The notes beneath the pieces are model-generated. The model was not told the DNA's origin. It searched no databases and saw nothing but the letters and a program-made list of their open reading frames with translations. 64,000 nt of DNA from assembly GCA_037903475.1 (NCBI GenBank), contig JBAJFG010000052.1, forward strand, positions 372,001 through 436,000, written 5' to 3'. The position numbers were made by a program, and so were the translations under genes. Below, piece by piece: positions 26,032 to 36,989 of the stretch. This DNA comes from Ancylostoma caninum. Its lineage: Eukaryota; Nematoda; Chromadorea; Rhabditida; Ancylostomatidae. The stretch's first letter is position 1; each line of letters begins with the position of its first letter.

Positions 26032-27705
26032 CAATATGTAGTCACCTGGGGCAATCACTGAGGAGACGTGTAAATATCCTTGAACATATGTAAATACCTA
26101 TAAGCACAAGATTTCTGCAGTTAGGTATAGACTCAGAGAATTGATCTATTCTAATGCAGGAGCAAGGCTTGAGTCCAAAATCCGTCCACTCTCCTAGAAC
26201 CAATATTCCTACCCAAAGATAACCTAACGATAAGTAAGTACGAACGAGTGTAGCGCAGATACATACATAACAAATACTTTTTCAGTCTGTAATGTTGCTC
26301 CCTGAAGAAAGATAAACATGGATCAGCAACCGGAGAACTGTGCGTAGAAGATTGAATAAAGGAGCTACATTTATTTCGAAGTAATTCAAATATGCGATAT
26401 TTTACCTTTCTCGGATATTTCCTGGAAGTTTTCGAATTCTGATGAAAAAAGATTCATTCTGCAGCAGCATAAGTTTCATTCGGTAATTAGAGAAAAATTC
26501 CAGTGGATCTCAGTCTTATTTGATAGAGCTATTTTCCCATTCAGGGTTCAATGCTCTTCTGATGCTATTGTAGCCGCTCATCTGCAGTAATAACTTCCTC
26601 TTCGGAAAATCTAGGAAATGAGAAAAATTTTTGAGTAACTGGGTTTTTCAATATTCCGAAAATTCCAGAGATCAAACCGTGTTGAATATTTTCCAGAAGT
26701 TTAAGACGTTGTGGGAAAAGCAAGGTTTATGGATGAACTCAGAGTGTGCCGAGGCTCTGTCAATTGCGTTGATTGTGCAATTACGGATCGGCGATGCTTT
26801 CAAGTGCGGTAGCTGCAAACGGTTGCGATGTTTGCTCAGAGGATTACGTGTTTGTTCGTTCTTTTGTGCGAGTTTTCCCTGCGGGAGTCCCGTACCGGGT
26901 CAGACGTTCCGCTAATTGCCGCGCAGCCAATACTTAACACCTCATCACTAGGTACTCAACATGTCTTGTTTCCATACGGCAAACCTGTTATTTGGAGGTG
27001 TAAGCTGGAATTATGTGAGAAAGTATTGGCATCGATTCGGCATGTATACCAGTTTTTTCTATCAATTTTTTACTCGCTTAGTTTCTCCAAAAATTGATGG
27101 ATAAGTAGTCCTGCAGGTTGTCTACCTTTGCCAGAGATTTGCACCAAAACAACTTGGACAAATATGAACTATATTCTCTTAATATAGTATAAGGTGAAGC
27201 CCCTAGACAGTTTCATTTGAACATCATTTTGGTCCTTTTTAGCTCATACCTTTAGTTATTCCTTTGTTCTCTAGACATGCTTTGTTTTTCAAGCATCTCC
27301 TGTCATTCTGCGGAAGAACCGGAAGATCAACATAGCTGATTCTTCCAGAACAATCTAAAACCGCCACGTTTATCTAAAGCAATGGTGACCCTTTGTTTAT
27401 AGCAATTGTTGAACAATTGACCGTGATAAGTGGCAACAGCGGCTAGGGATGAACGGTGCCGTTAAAAGAAAGCCGTCAAAGTCATTAAGGGATTAGGTGG
27501 CACACGCCATCCTGTTGGCGGGTAAGAGCAGCGCTGTGAGGTAACAGCCAAGAGGGATTAGTCGCTGTTGAACGCTCATATCCACCGTATAAGCTTGAAA
27601 CCCCAAAAATTAAGGATGTACGTAGGGCTGAGAACTCGGGAGAATTGAGTCCAGAATTCTACGTATTTATTAGCTCGATCAGCGAGTTCGTAGCATTTTT
27701 TATTA
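26032..27705. other. Intergenic DNA with one possible signal-peptide exon
   Basis: Mostly AT-rich. On the plus strand an open segment from an ATG at 26828 to donors at about 26951 (TAG/GTACTC) or 26998 (GAG/GTGTAAG) begins MFAQRITCLFVLLCEFSLRE, a signal-peptide-like start. No continuing exon was identified, so no gene is called. Confidence 0.3.
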
Positions 27706-28216
27706 TCAAGTTTTATTGAAAATAACAACAATTGCAGCAGCAATGGTATAATCTTCGTCATTGGTCACGACCTCCTTCCATTGCTTGACCAATTCAGTGA
27801 TGCCATTTCGCCAGAAATCTCTGCTCCTGGATTCAAAATAGTTAGTGAGCCAGATTTCGAGGTCCTCTTCATTGTCGAAGGTGAGGCCTCTCATTTGGTT
27901 GGACAACGAGCGGAAAAGTTGATATTCTATAGGTGCAAGGTTTAGAGAGTGAGGCATTAAAACTTTCCAGTCGAGCTCCTGTAAAGCCTTGATGAAACGC
28001 AAAGAATAGCAGATGTCGAAAACGCTGATTTTTACCTCCTGAATATTCCATTTTTGAACCCCCGTGAATGATCAAATTATAAGGAAAAGCGATTGTGATG
28101 TTTTCGTAGAGCAAAGAGAGTTCTTTCGAATGGTGTATACATTTTCACAAAAAAGCACTAATGATTCTAAAATGAAATCCGAAATAAAAACGCTCAGAAA
28201 TTATTGACCAACCTAA
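27706..28216 (-). pseudogene. Decayed mariner transposon, internal deletion and damaged catalytic triad
   Basis: On the minus strand about 98 codons match the C-terminal end of mariner (DD34D) transposases: LQELDWKVLMPHS, LAPIEYQLFRSL, MRGLTFDNEEDLE, FWRNGITELVKQWKEVV. The family has D in the LAPxDY position (third catalytic aspartate); here it is E. The 5' end at about 28216 has the mariner-like terminus TTAGGTTGGTCAATAATTTC, and a start-like MYTPFERTLFAL follows near 28140. Only a short broken stretch separates this from the C-terminal part, so most of the N-terminal and catalytic region is deleted. I could not find the matching 3' inverted repeat. Not functional. Confidence 0.85.
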
Positions 28217-28229
28217 TACAAAGTGTGAG

Positions 28230-30141
28230 GTCTCATGCTCCAGTTTTTTTTTCGGGTTTGGAACATTCCTGGAAAAAGACGACCAATTTTCCTACCATCA
28301 GAAGAATGCTTGGGGGATATGGGAAAAAGTAAAAGTAGTGGAAATGAGGGATGGATGGATTGGCAGTCTGCGAAAGAAAGACGCTTTGTGAAGCAATTAA
28401 AGGCAGTACCCGTGGAAATTTTCGCCCATCAGATTCTCACTTTTTGAGGAACTTCAGCACATTTTGGATAGTTTTCGTACAAGACGAGCAGCGGAAACGC
28501 TGCGCTTACAACTCTTTAACAAGTACGTATTTTTGCGCGATGGCGACAGTTATGGACAAATTGCCGTGCCTGTCAGGCATTTCTTTGGTTATTCAAACAC
28601 AGGGAAATCTGTTGTTTTTCTGCGGTTCTCGCAGAATTCTGCACACGTTTGCTCACTTTAGGTCCTTTTGGTGGATTTCTGCAATTTTTTCTTGTTTTTT
28701 GTGACCTGTGGCCTCTTTCCTAAAAAAGTTTCACGGTATTTGTAGGTGTTTGACTACTTCACCATCTAGTTTTCGCCAGAACTTCAATTTTCATTCATTT
28801 CCCACCACTAGAGAATTCCTTAATGTTTTCATTTTCAAGTAATGCCTTTGTTGATTGATACACATTTCCCAATAATTATTACTTTCGGTAGAGTGCGGAA
28901 AGGTTGCGGTTAAGATAAAAATGGGAAATTATACTAAGATCCAGGAGGTAAAAGGGTGGCTTTATCGATCCTTTGATGTCGGTCCACATCCTATAATCCA
29001 TGCAATTCGACCCTATCCGTTGTACATTACCGAACCATTAGCTTTCAAACCGATTGTTCCGGTGCTATCGGAACTTTTCAGCTTTATGAAAGTGTAAAGC
29101 AGTCTCGATACCACAAGAACACGCTGAAATATTTGAGGAGAAAATTCCCGTGGGTGATACCTTCAAAGCCACAACGTTTGTGCGTTTCTGTATCCTGTGT
29201 ACTATGACTAACACTGCTATGTGATTGATATTATGTCATTTGTCACACTCATCAATGTCATTTATTCCCGCACATTTTGAAGATTTATATGCAATTAAAT
29301 GAACAAATACACAGAAAAAAATTTAGCGTAAAAGGCAGGCAGTGAGAGCAAAGCACACCAATTTTCAATACAATTCCTAAAAAGCAGCACTTATCAATAA
29401 CCATGCAAACTAGAAAATTTCACCAGGACTCTAAGATTACTAAGAAATTATTAGTAAACTGGCATCTCTCAATGCAACTATTGTTGCACTGTGAATTGAC
29501 AGGATTGAATCACGATAAAGGCAAACAAGACACCTGAAGATTCTTTTCTAGAAAAGCAAGGGAAGAGGCTAATTTTTCCAACTATTTTAATAATACTTAT
29601 ATTGCAGAAGTAACACAAAATGTAATAGAAAAGTATGTGGAGGAAAATTGTGGTGTAACAGGAACTCTTTGTGAGCACTCCTGTTCACCAACGTAGTGCG
29701 AGAACTGGTCCCCAACTCAGCGAATGCTTTATTTCTATTTCTTGTCTTATTTCTAAAAACATAAATGTTTTCTAAAAATTCTTATCTCTAAAAATATAAA
29801 AGTGGATTGTCTGGGGACTATTTCTCGGCTGTCGTTTTTTTTCGCGACAATGTCCGCAAATGCAATGCAGACAATGAACATGTGATGGGCAAGATATGTA
29901 ACTATGTATCTGAAGAATGTATCTATCTAAAGAAACTTCTCCCCGTATTTGTCTTTTGTATCGAATAGCTCGCCGTTTAAAGGACTTTCGACTAAGTCAG
30001 CAATTTGAAGGACTACCTACAGTAATCAGAACATAAAATTTCAGTTGCGCTGTCATTACGAAAGCTATTTGGCCAAAAGTTAGTATTGTGAATTTCCACT
30101 GCAATGCTGTTTGGATTACTGTAGCAGTCCTTTAATTAGCA
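28230..30141. other. Intergenic DNA downstream of the receptor gene
   Basis: An open stretch at 28351-28704 is not conserved in any way I can recognise and lies around a TTAAAGGCAG motif (28397) like the end of the TTAA element at 5422. The remainder is AT-rich with no gene seen. Confidence 0.35.
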
Positions 30142-33100
30142 TTAGACAATGGCTGGCTTGGTAAGCAGCAACGTCTGCTGGCAGCTGGACAGCTTCTCGT
30201 CGTTCTCGTCCACCTTCTTGCTTCCCTGGCAGCATTTGAAGATCGGAAATTCGCTGACGAGCTGTTCCCTGCAACAAAAAGAAACTTTTTTTTATCAGCG
30301 CTCATAGAAAGTCTGCATTTCTGCGTACCTCAAACTTGGACTACACAACATGTAGACGAACAAGCGCAGAAGGCTGTTCACCGCCACAAGGATACTGATG
30401 CAATCACTTGCTAGTGTATAAAAACGAGTGCTGAAAAACAGTGTATCACAAGAGATCTACCAGCTTATCGATGTGTTTAACAGGACAAAGTCAGTACCTG
30501 CTGCCATCCTCGTTAAATAGTAGTGAGTTTTCCGGAAAAACGTTTTCCATTACGGAAATGAACAATGATAGGGAGGAGCAGATAAGGTAGGTTGTGGTGA
30601 TTGAGACCATCGTTCGCGTGGCGTAGCGCACCTCATCGCGGCGTTTTTTCGACGTCTCCATTGTCTCTGAAAAACGTAATTTTGAATGTCACTTTCTGGT
30701 TTTACTTGCAACGACTGCTTTACTTCTGTATCGGGAAAATAAATGAATAAATAAGAAAATATGTAATCAAGCGTTGCCATAGAGAAGCAAAAGTAGGGAA
30801 AATTTTCCCAGAAAATTTTTCATTTTTGAGCTGTGGTATCGAAAATGGGTAATAGTTTCCATGAATTTGGAGCCCTCGATTTGTATTATTGTAAGTCAGG
30901 AACGACACTGCTAGTTGCAATGTAGAAAACTACTCTTGTATAAAAGATCGAGAGAATATGTGAGGATAGAAGTTCCTTTCAGGAGGGCTTGACATTCATA
31001 CGACCATATGAAAGGATTAGGCTGTTACTAAGGGCTCTGCAGTAGCTATTAGTAGTAGTGTAGCCTGTCATAGCTAGTAATAGTTCTGCAGTTGGTCGTA
31101 TAAGGGTAGCGTGACTACGATTTTAGAAGTGACAACATACACAGTAATAATAATCGAGTGAGACAAGCTTGAACGCGATCTATTGCTGCGCTAATAGCGA
31201 CAGAACACCGACCAACCTTTTCGAATCATTTCTGTCACCTTCGGCATGCCGATGAACGACGTCACTGCCCAGCTGATACCGTGTATCTTCCTCTTGGTCA
31301 ACATTACAATGGAAATATTCAGGATGAGAAGGATGGCGAACGGGACGAAGATGTGTAGGACCTTAATTGTAGCGAATACTTGTAATGAATTTAAATTTAA
31401 AGGGAAAACCAAAGAAACTTAGGTTTTGTAAAACTTAAAAACAAGAAAACGTAAAGCGCCAAGAAAAAGGAAAAACTCACCGTCATTACGTAGAAGTTGA
31501 AAATTTGATAGTGCTCCCAGCCAGCCAGCATGGGGACGTAGTCGTAACTCTGAAAAAAATAAATTTTTCTATTCACAATATCTCCATAGCAGACTTTGCG
31601 CAGGTTAACTGGAAAGTCCACTGATGATTCCAAGGATTTCAAAGAGGAGATTCCGTTCAAGGTAAGCTCACACAAGCTCGCAGGGATTTTTTAAAATTTT
31701 TCATAAGTCTAGAAAGCAACTTAAACTTTAAAAGTTGACTAAATTGGTATTCAAATTCAATTCAGTTTATTTATTTATTTAATTTCAGTTCAAATAGGTT
31801 TCAGTATCCGTCCCTCTGTTGAGCTTCCTTGATTATTTCTACTGTAAATATTCTTGTTCTCTTCCCCAGTTTTTGGGTTCCTCATTCCATCTGCATGGTT
31901 CCACGGTTCCGCCTCAGCTGCCCTTTCTCAAATAGTAAATTTAGAAAAACCTACTCCAACAACTTTTTTCTTGCCATTCTTGCAAGACGTATTAATTGCA
32001 GTCTATTCCATCTTGGAAAATGCATTCATTTCTTACGAACATAAAATTTTCTCTCAATACATCAAAGATGACGGCCTTTTTGCCCTTGATTAAATTAAAG
32101 TTTAGTCCAAAGCTTCGAAAAAAAAAGACTCACCATATAAATAGGACACTCAGGTCTGAAGGCGATCACATATTCGAAGAATGCTGGCAAGCGCAGACCG
32201 ATTACTCCCAAAAGAACGACACCAATGGTAATGTAGCGCCCATGTTCGCTGAAATGGTGGGATTAATTCGGTGGTTCCACACCATCCTGGCTTGAGAAAC
32301 AATTTTTAATTGTCATCTGGCGTTTTAGGATATGCACTGCTTCAAGAGTAATCCTAGTAGAACAGTCCCATATAGCTACTTTATTCATGGAACAGGCTTT
32401 GGTCATGCTGAAGAAAGGGTAACCCTTAAAGTAATTCGAACTCCTCGTTTCTTCGGAGCTATTGCCACGACAATGGACGTCATTCAGAAACGGTGCCAAG
32501 AAAAGAAATGAACTATTGCAACAAATTTAATTAGTCGGAATAAAGTACATGGGTGCTTGGCCCTTGCAAAAGTGCATTGCACACAATAGCCTTTTTCTAT
32601 CCTGAAAAATCTTACATGCAAAGAAGGTCTGGGAGCTAGACGACTGGTAGTACGGTTTGCGGGAGAATTGCAGCACAATACCAGCACTAGGACATCCTAA
32701 TAGGGCGTAGATGTTGAAAATTTAACAGCAATGTTTCACTGCTCATCGCCGGCAGGCCTTATTCCTGCTATACATGGTACTGCTTAACTACTTTTGTAAC
32801 CAAAGCAATAATTTCTATGCAGTTGTTCTAAGAAGGTGAATAGGAAAGTGGTAAAGGAAGTAAATAGGGAAGAAAGTAGATGGTTAAGAAAGAAAGTACT
32901 GGGTTTTGATAGGATTTCTCTGAGGATGGAGATTAGCACATGGACCTAGAACAAGAAATCATAGGAAGAACTACTCCTTCCCTTGTGAGCTGCGGTAGAA
33001 CCGCCACTTTTCCTTTAAAGCGCCAAAACTTACGTTACTAAAGACTCCAACGAGTGTATCTCTGCCACAACGATAAATCGTTCCATGGTGGCACACAAAA

Positions 33101-35323
33101 TCATGTAGGTCGAAGCGAATTGCACTGAAAACCAGCTGATATCTCTCCGCGATTCCCTGATCCAGGGTGAGAGCCAGGTAAATAATCTTACCCATCCTGC
33201 TGGTACCAAACAGCAGCATAGCGTAGACATGCCAGACGTGGTAGAGGAACTCGTTTTGGTGGTAGATCGCAAGCGCATCAACGGTGAAGAAGGGTATGTA
33301 GAGCAGATCCATGAGGAGATCTGTAAATGAAAAAATTAGGAAAGAGCGAAAAAATCTATGAAGATAAAGTTAGTTCTTCAAGTTTTCAAGCCCTCCTAAT
33401 CCTGTGGCGACTGGGAAATCCCAAAGGTTTCCCAGACTTTTTCCAGAACATTTTTCAAACCAGCAGTCAGCTGACTACAGATGTGACAGCTAACACTTCA
33501 TCTTCATGTCTCAAGCGTCAGTGTTTTTATCAACATGAAGTACAAGGGAATTATTTACGGATCGAAAGAGATATCAGATCTTGCGGGTTTTTCTGCAGAT
33601 CTCACAGATTTTTGGCGATCACAGAAAATTTATTCCTCACGAAGGCGAACATGAAAAGTTAACGAAGCTTCCATGATTATTTTAATGGATAATTACATGT
33701 ATTAGTGAAATATTCGTGACGTCTGGAATCTTTATTTACGCTGATACCGCCACTACCATGTATAATGCAAAACGGAGCCATAACTAAAAAATCTTACCCA
33801 ATATAGCCAGCACCAGCAGGTATAACGTTGGAGATCTTCTCGAACGACATCGCGAGAATAGTCTCTGAAAAAATTTGATTCAGTTTAGGTTCTTCAGTTC
33901 CTCAACACGCTCCCCTCCTAAAAAACAGTTTTGAGCACAGTTTTGCGCAAGATACAAATAAATCAGCACCTGTGTGATAGTAAACCTCGTGGAATGACAA
34001 GCATTCAGTGGCTCGGAGGTGAACCAATACTTAATGTTGCAAAGGGAGTTTATAATTGAGCTCTTGGTGGTTCGGATGCTAGTCGTAATCCGCAAAAGAA
34101 ATTTAGTCTGCGGGAAATCTATTTCCAAAAACCGGCCGGCCTAAAACCCTCAGTGGTGGACGGTATGATCCTACAAATACATACATACTCACAAATGGAT
34201 ATGAACCATTCATAAATTAAAAAGTCCTCAATGCATGCGATGACAGAGCTACCATTGCAACCAATTTATGACTTGCAGACAACCGAATTCAGGATCTTTT
34301 CCACAAAAGATTTTGGCTTCATTTGTGCACCTTTTGGGAATTTCATCTCTCGCAGATTATTTATTTTTGAGAAAGACAGTATCATCAGCATCCGGAACAA
34401 AGCTATATCCCAAAAAGAATTAATGGGGGGGGGGGGGACCCACCACTATAAATCTCCGGCAAACCCATCGAAACAAGGCGAAAATCATCAAATTTACATA
34501 AATACTTGAAGAAATGAATGGAAATTCTTAGGTTGTCGCGCTACTAATCAATTTTTACAACCAGTTCATATGCAGTAATTTGGATAACCATCCGCCGATT
34601 TAGCTAAATAGCTCCAATTTTGCAACGGAGGAAATTTCGGAATAAATTCGGGATTTTTCTAGGTTTTTTTTAATCTTCAGAATATTCACTCAGTCGAAAA
34701 AGAAATGTTTTTAAATCTGCAATTTCATGATATCTTGTCTGTCCATTTTTCTGACAATCGTTCCGAAAGCAAGGCCTCTGCAGAGCCTAACACCTCACCT
34801 CCAGAAGTGCTGACTCACTCTTAGCTCCATTCAAAAATTCTGCAAAAATATCCACTTACCCAGAGATCTCTTTCCCCATAAGTCCTAGGCGAATCAATGG
34901 GAAGTGAACTATCCAGGGATTCTTGGAGTTTCCTCATTTCGCCCTCCTTCCTCACAAAGTACTCCGCATCACCTTCTCAGCTGCCAAACTCCCAGCTGAC
35001 TACGAGGCATCGGTCATTCCTCCGATGAACACTCTGACGCTATCCATCGTGCCGACCTTGCCGTGCACTTCACCTACGGCTTCCACGAATCCGACTTCGT
35101 TTGTTTCGTTTTGGAAAGATAACACTCGAAGTGAGAAACCCCTGGGAGTCAGTTGGGGTGTCTCACCATGTACTCATGTCAGGGCAAGAAAATAAATCGA
35201 ATTCACCAGAAGTATGCAATTGCAGACGACGCCGGCGAGTGCGATCGGCGTTCCGACGTAGACGATTACCGCGTAGCGCACGAAGTCGTAGCTCTCGTTG
35301 CGAGAGCACTCCTCAGATGACAT
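30142..35323 (-). CDS. Rhodopsin-class seven-transmembrane receptor, peptide-receptor-like, ten exons
   Basis: A G-protein-coupled receptor of the plasma membrane, ligand unknown; overall it resembles nematode FMRFamide/neuropeptide receptors. Exons (minus): 35323-35207, 33864-33798, 33320-33192, 33124-33034, 32248-32134, 31549-31481, 31361-31217, 30666-30498, 30430-30329, 30268-30142; 1131 nt, 376 residues, phases consistent. A short N terminus has an NES glycosylation site (N9). TM1 near 16-39 (GVVCNCILL), TM2 from SRRSPTLYLLVLAIL, and TM3 ends in M-E119-R120-F121 in place of DRY. The ECL2 cysteine is C169. TM5 is HIFVPFAILLILNISIV, and TM7 has NSLLRLFVY (319-327) in place of NSxxNPxxY. Odd: the usual TM3 cysteine 25 residues before R120 is alanine. 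Exon 7 uses an AATTAAG acceptor, the only one in phase. Intron 1 is 1.3 kb. Confidence 0.88.
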
Positions 35324-35424
35324 CTGAACGAGAGGCGGATGAGTCCCACTGGTGGTCCCAGCTAATTGGCGCGGCTATGCGCGAGTTGAAGAGCGAAAAG
35401 CGCGTGGAGCGGGAAAAATGGACA

Positions 35425-35760
35425 ATGAATAAATGAATGAACGACAGTGAATGAGCGGATAAACGAATGAATGCGAACGAATGAATGCGAATGAATGAAT
35501 GAACGAATGAATGAATGAGTGAATAAACGAATGAATGAGTGAATGAATGAATGAATGAATGAATGAATGAATGGATGGATGAATGAATGAATGAATGAAT
35601 GAATGAATGAACCAATGAACGAATGAAAGAATGAGCGAATGAATGAATGAATGAACGAATGAACGAATGATCGACTGAAAGAATGAGCGAATGAATGAAT
35701 GAATGAACGAATGAACGAATGAATAAATAAATGAACCAATGACCGAATGTTTCACTTAAT
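35425..35760. repeat. GAAT tetranucleotide microsatellite, about 340 bp
   Basis: Imperfect tandem GAAT units (GAATGAATGAATGAAC and variants with GAAC, GATG, GAGT) end near 35760. Both strands are free of stops in some frames and give His/Ser/Phe/Ile repeats, which are not genes. It lies about 100 bases upstream of the receptor start codon. Confidence 0.95.
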
Positions 35761-36676
35761 CAATGAATCAGCACAGATAATGAATGATTTAATGATTACA
35801 TAAACGAACAATTGTGTACAATATATAACAGATGAACTAGTCTCTCAAGACTAGGTAAACAAATGAATAAACAACCGACTTCTTTTCATTAGCCACTCAT
35901 CTCCTGAAGATGCAGGATACGGAGGTGAAAATAAGTAAACAATCAAAGAAATGAACAAGCTAATAAATAAATGATTGAAGAAATTAACAAACCAGTGCTT
36001 CTTTCTTGAATCGCCTGCTCTTCAGCGTCACAGCGTTCACAAACAGGAAAACAAATGGACAAATTCGGTCACGAATATATTTCCCAAGGGTATGCGAACG
36101 ACTGAATAGGCGTGACCAGGAGGATAGTGGGAGGACTCAGCCAAAAATAGAGAGCAAAGGTCAAAGTGGTAGGAGGGCCCATCAGTTCGGAAAGAGAACG
36201 TCAAGGCTGAAGCAGATGGGCTATAAACAGTTGGGAAGAGATAGCAAGATTTCTCCAGGGCTACACCGCTGCTCTGTCCTTTTAATAAAAAATAAGGTGG
36301 TAAAGGAATAAATTTTAGAGTCAAATCCCCTTTCCATTTGATATCACTAAAATATAATAGGTTAAATATTCATATTTCCAAGACCAACTTGAAAGACAAA
36401 AGCCAGAAGACTTGTAGATATTTCGAGGTAAACAAAAGAACACAACAATTTTTCAGAGACGTACATGACCACAAGCATCTTTTCATCCAAGCAGAAGAGA
36501 ACGTAATTGGCGTGAGGAAATTCATGTTAATATTTAATATTTCAAGAAAATTCTGACCAAACATCACATATCAAGACTCCATTATGTTGTTGTTTTCGCT
36601 TCTTATTTTTAGTCTTTAAGCCTGTCTATGTTTACGCCTACTATGACCAAAAATACTAACTCATATCTGAGATATA
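35761..36676. other. AT-rich intergenic DNA
   Basis: Degenerate AATGAAT motifs continue from the microsatellite to about 36000. After that there are short open frames with no recognisable family and no defined repeat. Confidence 0.4.
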
Positions 36677-36989
36677 CAGTGCGTATAAAAAGTATGGGGA
36701 CACCGTATTTTTTAGGATAACGAAACTCGCGTTGTTCTAGTTGGTCTGATTTTCACTCCGACTCACACAATTTTTATAATTTTTTGTAGAGAAAAAGTCG
36801 AAAATTCCTTGTATCAAAAGTATACGGAAACTTGCTGTTGAATGACCGTTTTCTCGGAAAAAACCAGCAGCAGGTGGATGGTAATGCTTCGTTCATTAAA
36901 TTGAACGGGGAAAAAAGAAGACCGATTAGAGGAACGCGAGCTTCGCTATGAGCAAAAATTAAGGTGTTCCTATCCTTTGGTACAGACTG
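36677..36989. mobile_element. 313-bp Tc1/mariner-type MITE with TA target duplication
   Basis: The left end CAGTGCGTATAAAAAGTATG and the right end CCTATCCTTTGGTACAGACTG are inverted relatives (CAGT/TCTGTA...GGGGACACC / GGTGTTCC), flanked by TA (36675-36676 and 36990-36991). CAGTnnnnnnAAAAAGTAT is a common Tc1-type terminus. No transposase coding. Confidence 0.75.

Noticed and set aside
27430..27560. GC-richer segment resembling a tRNA or SINE head
   Set aside because: No cloverleaf or internal A/B-box pair could be formed convincingly.
31191..31412. Longer version of receptor exon 7 beginning at about 31376 or upstream
   Set aside because: The acceptor ACAAG there is out of phase with exon 6; the in-phase acceptor at 31362 gives a normal TM5.
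35313..35755. Minus-strand open frames of 100-126 codons made of His/Ser/Phe/Ile repeats
   Set aside because: They are translations of the GAAT microsatellite; composition is dictated by the tetranucleotide.
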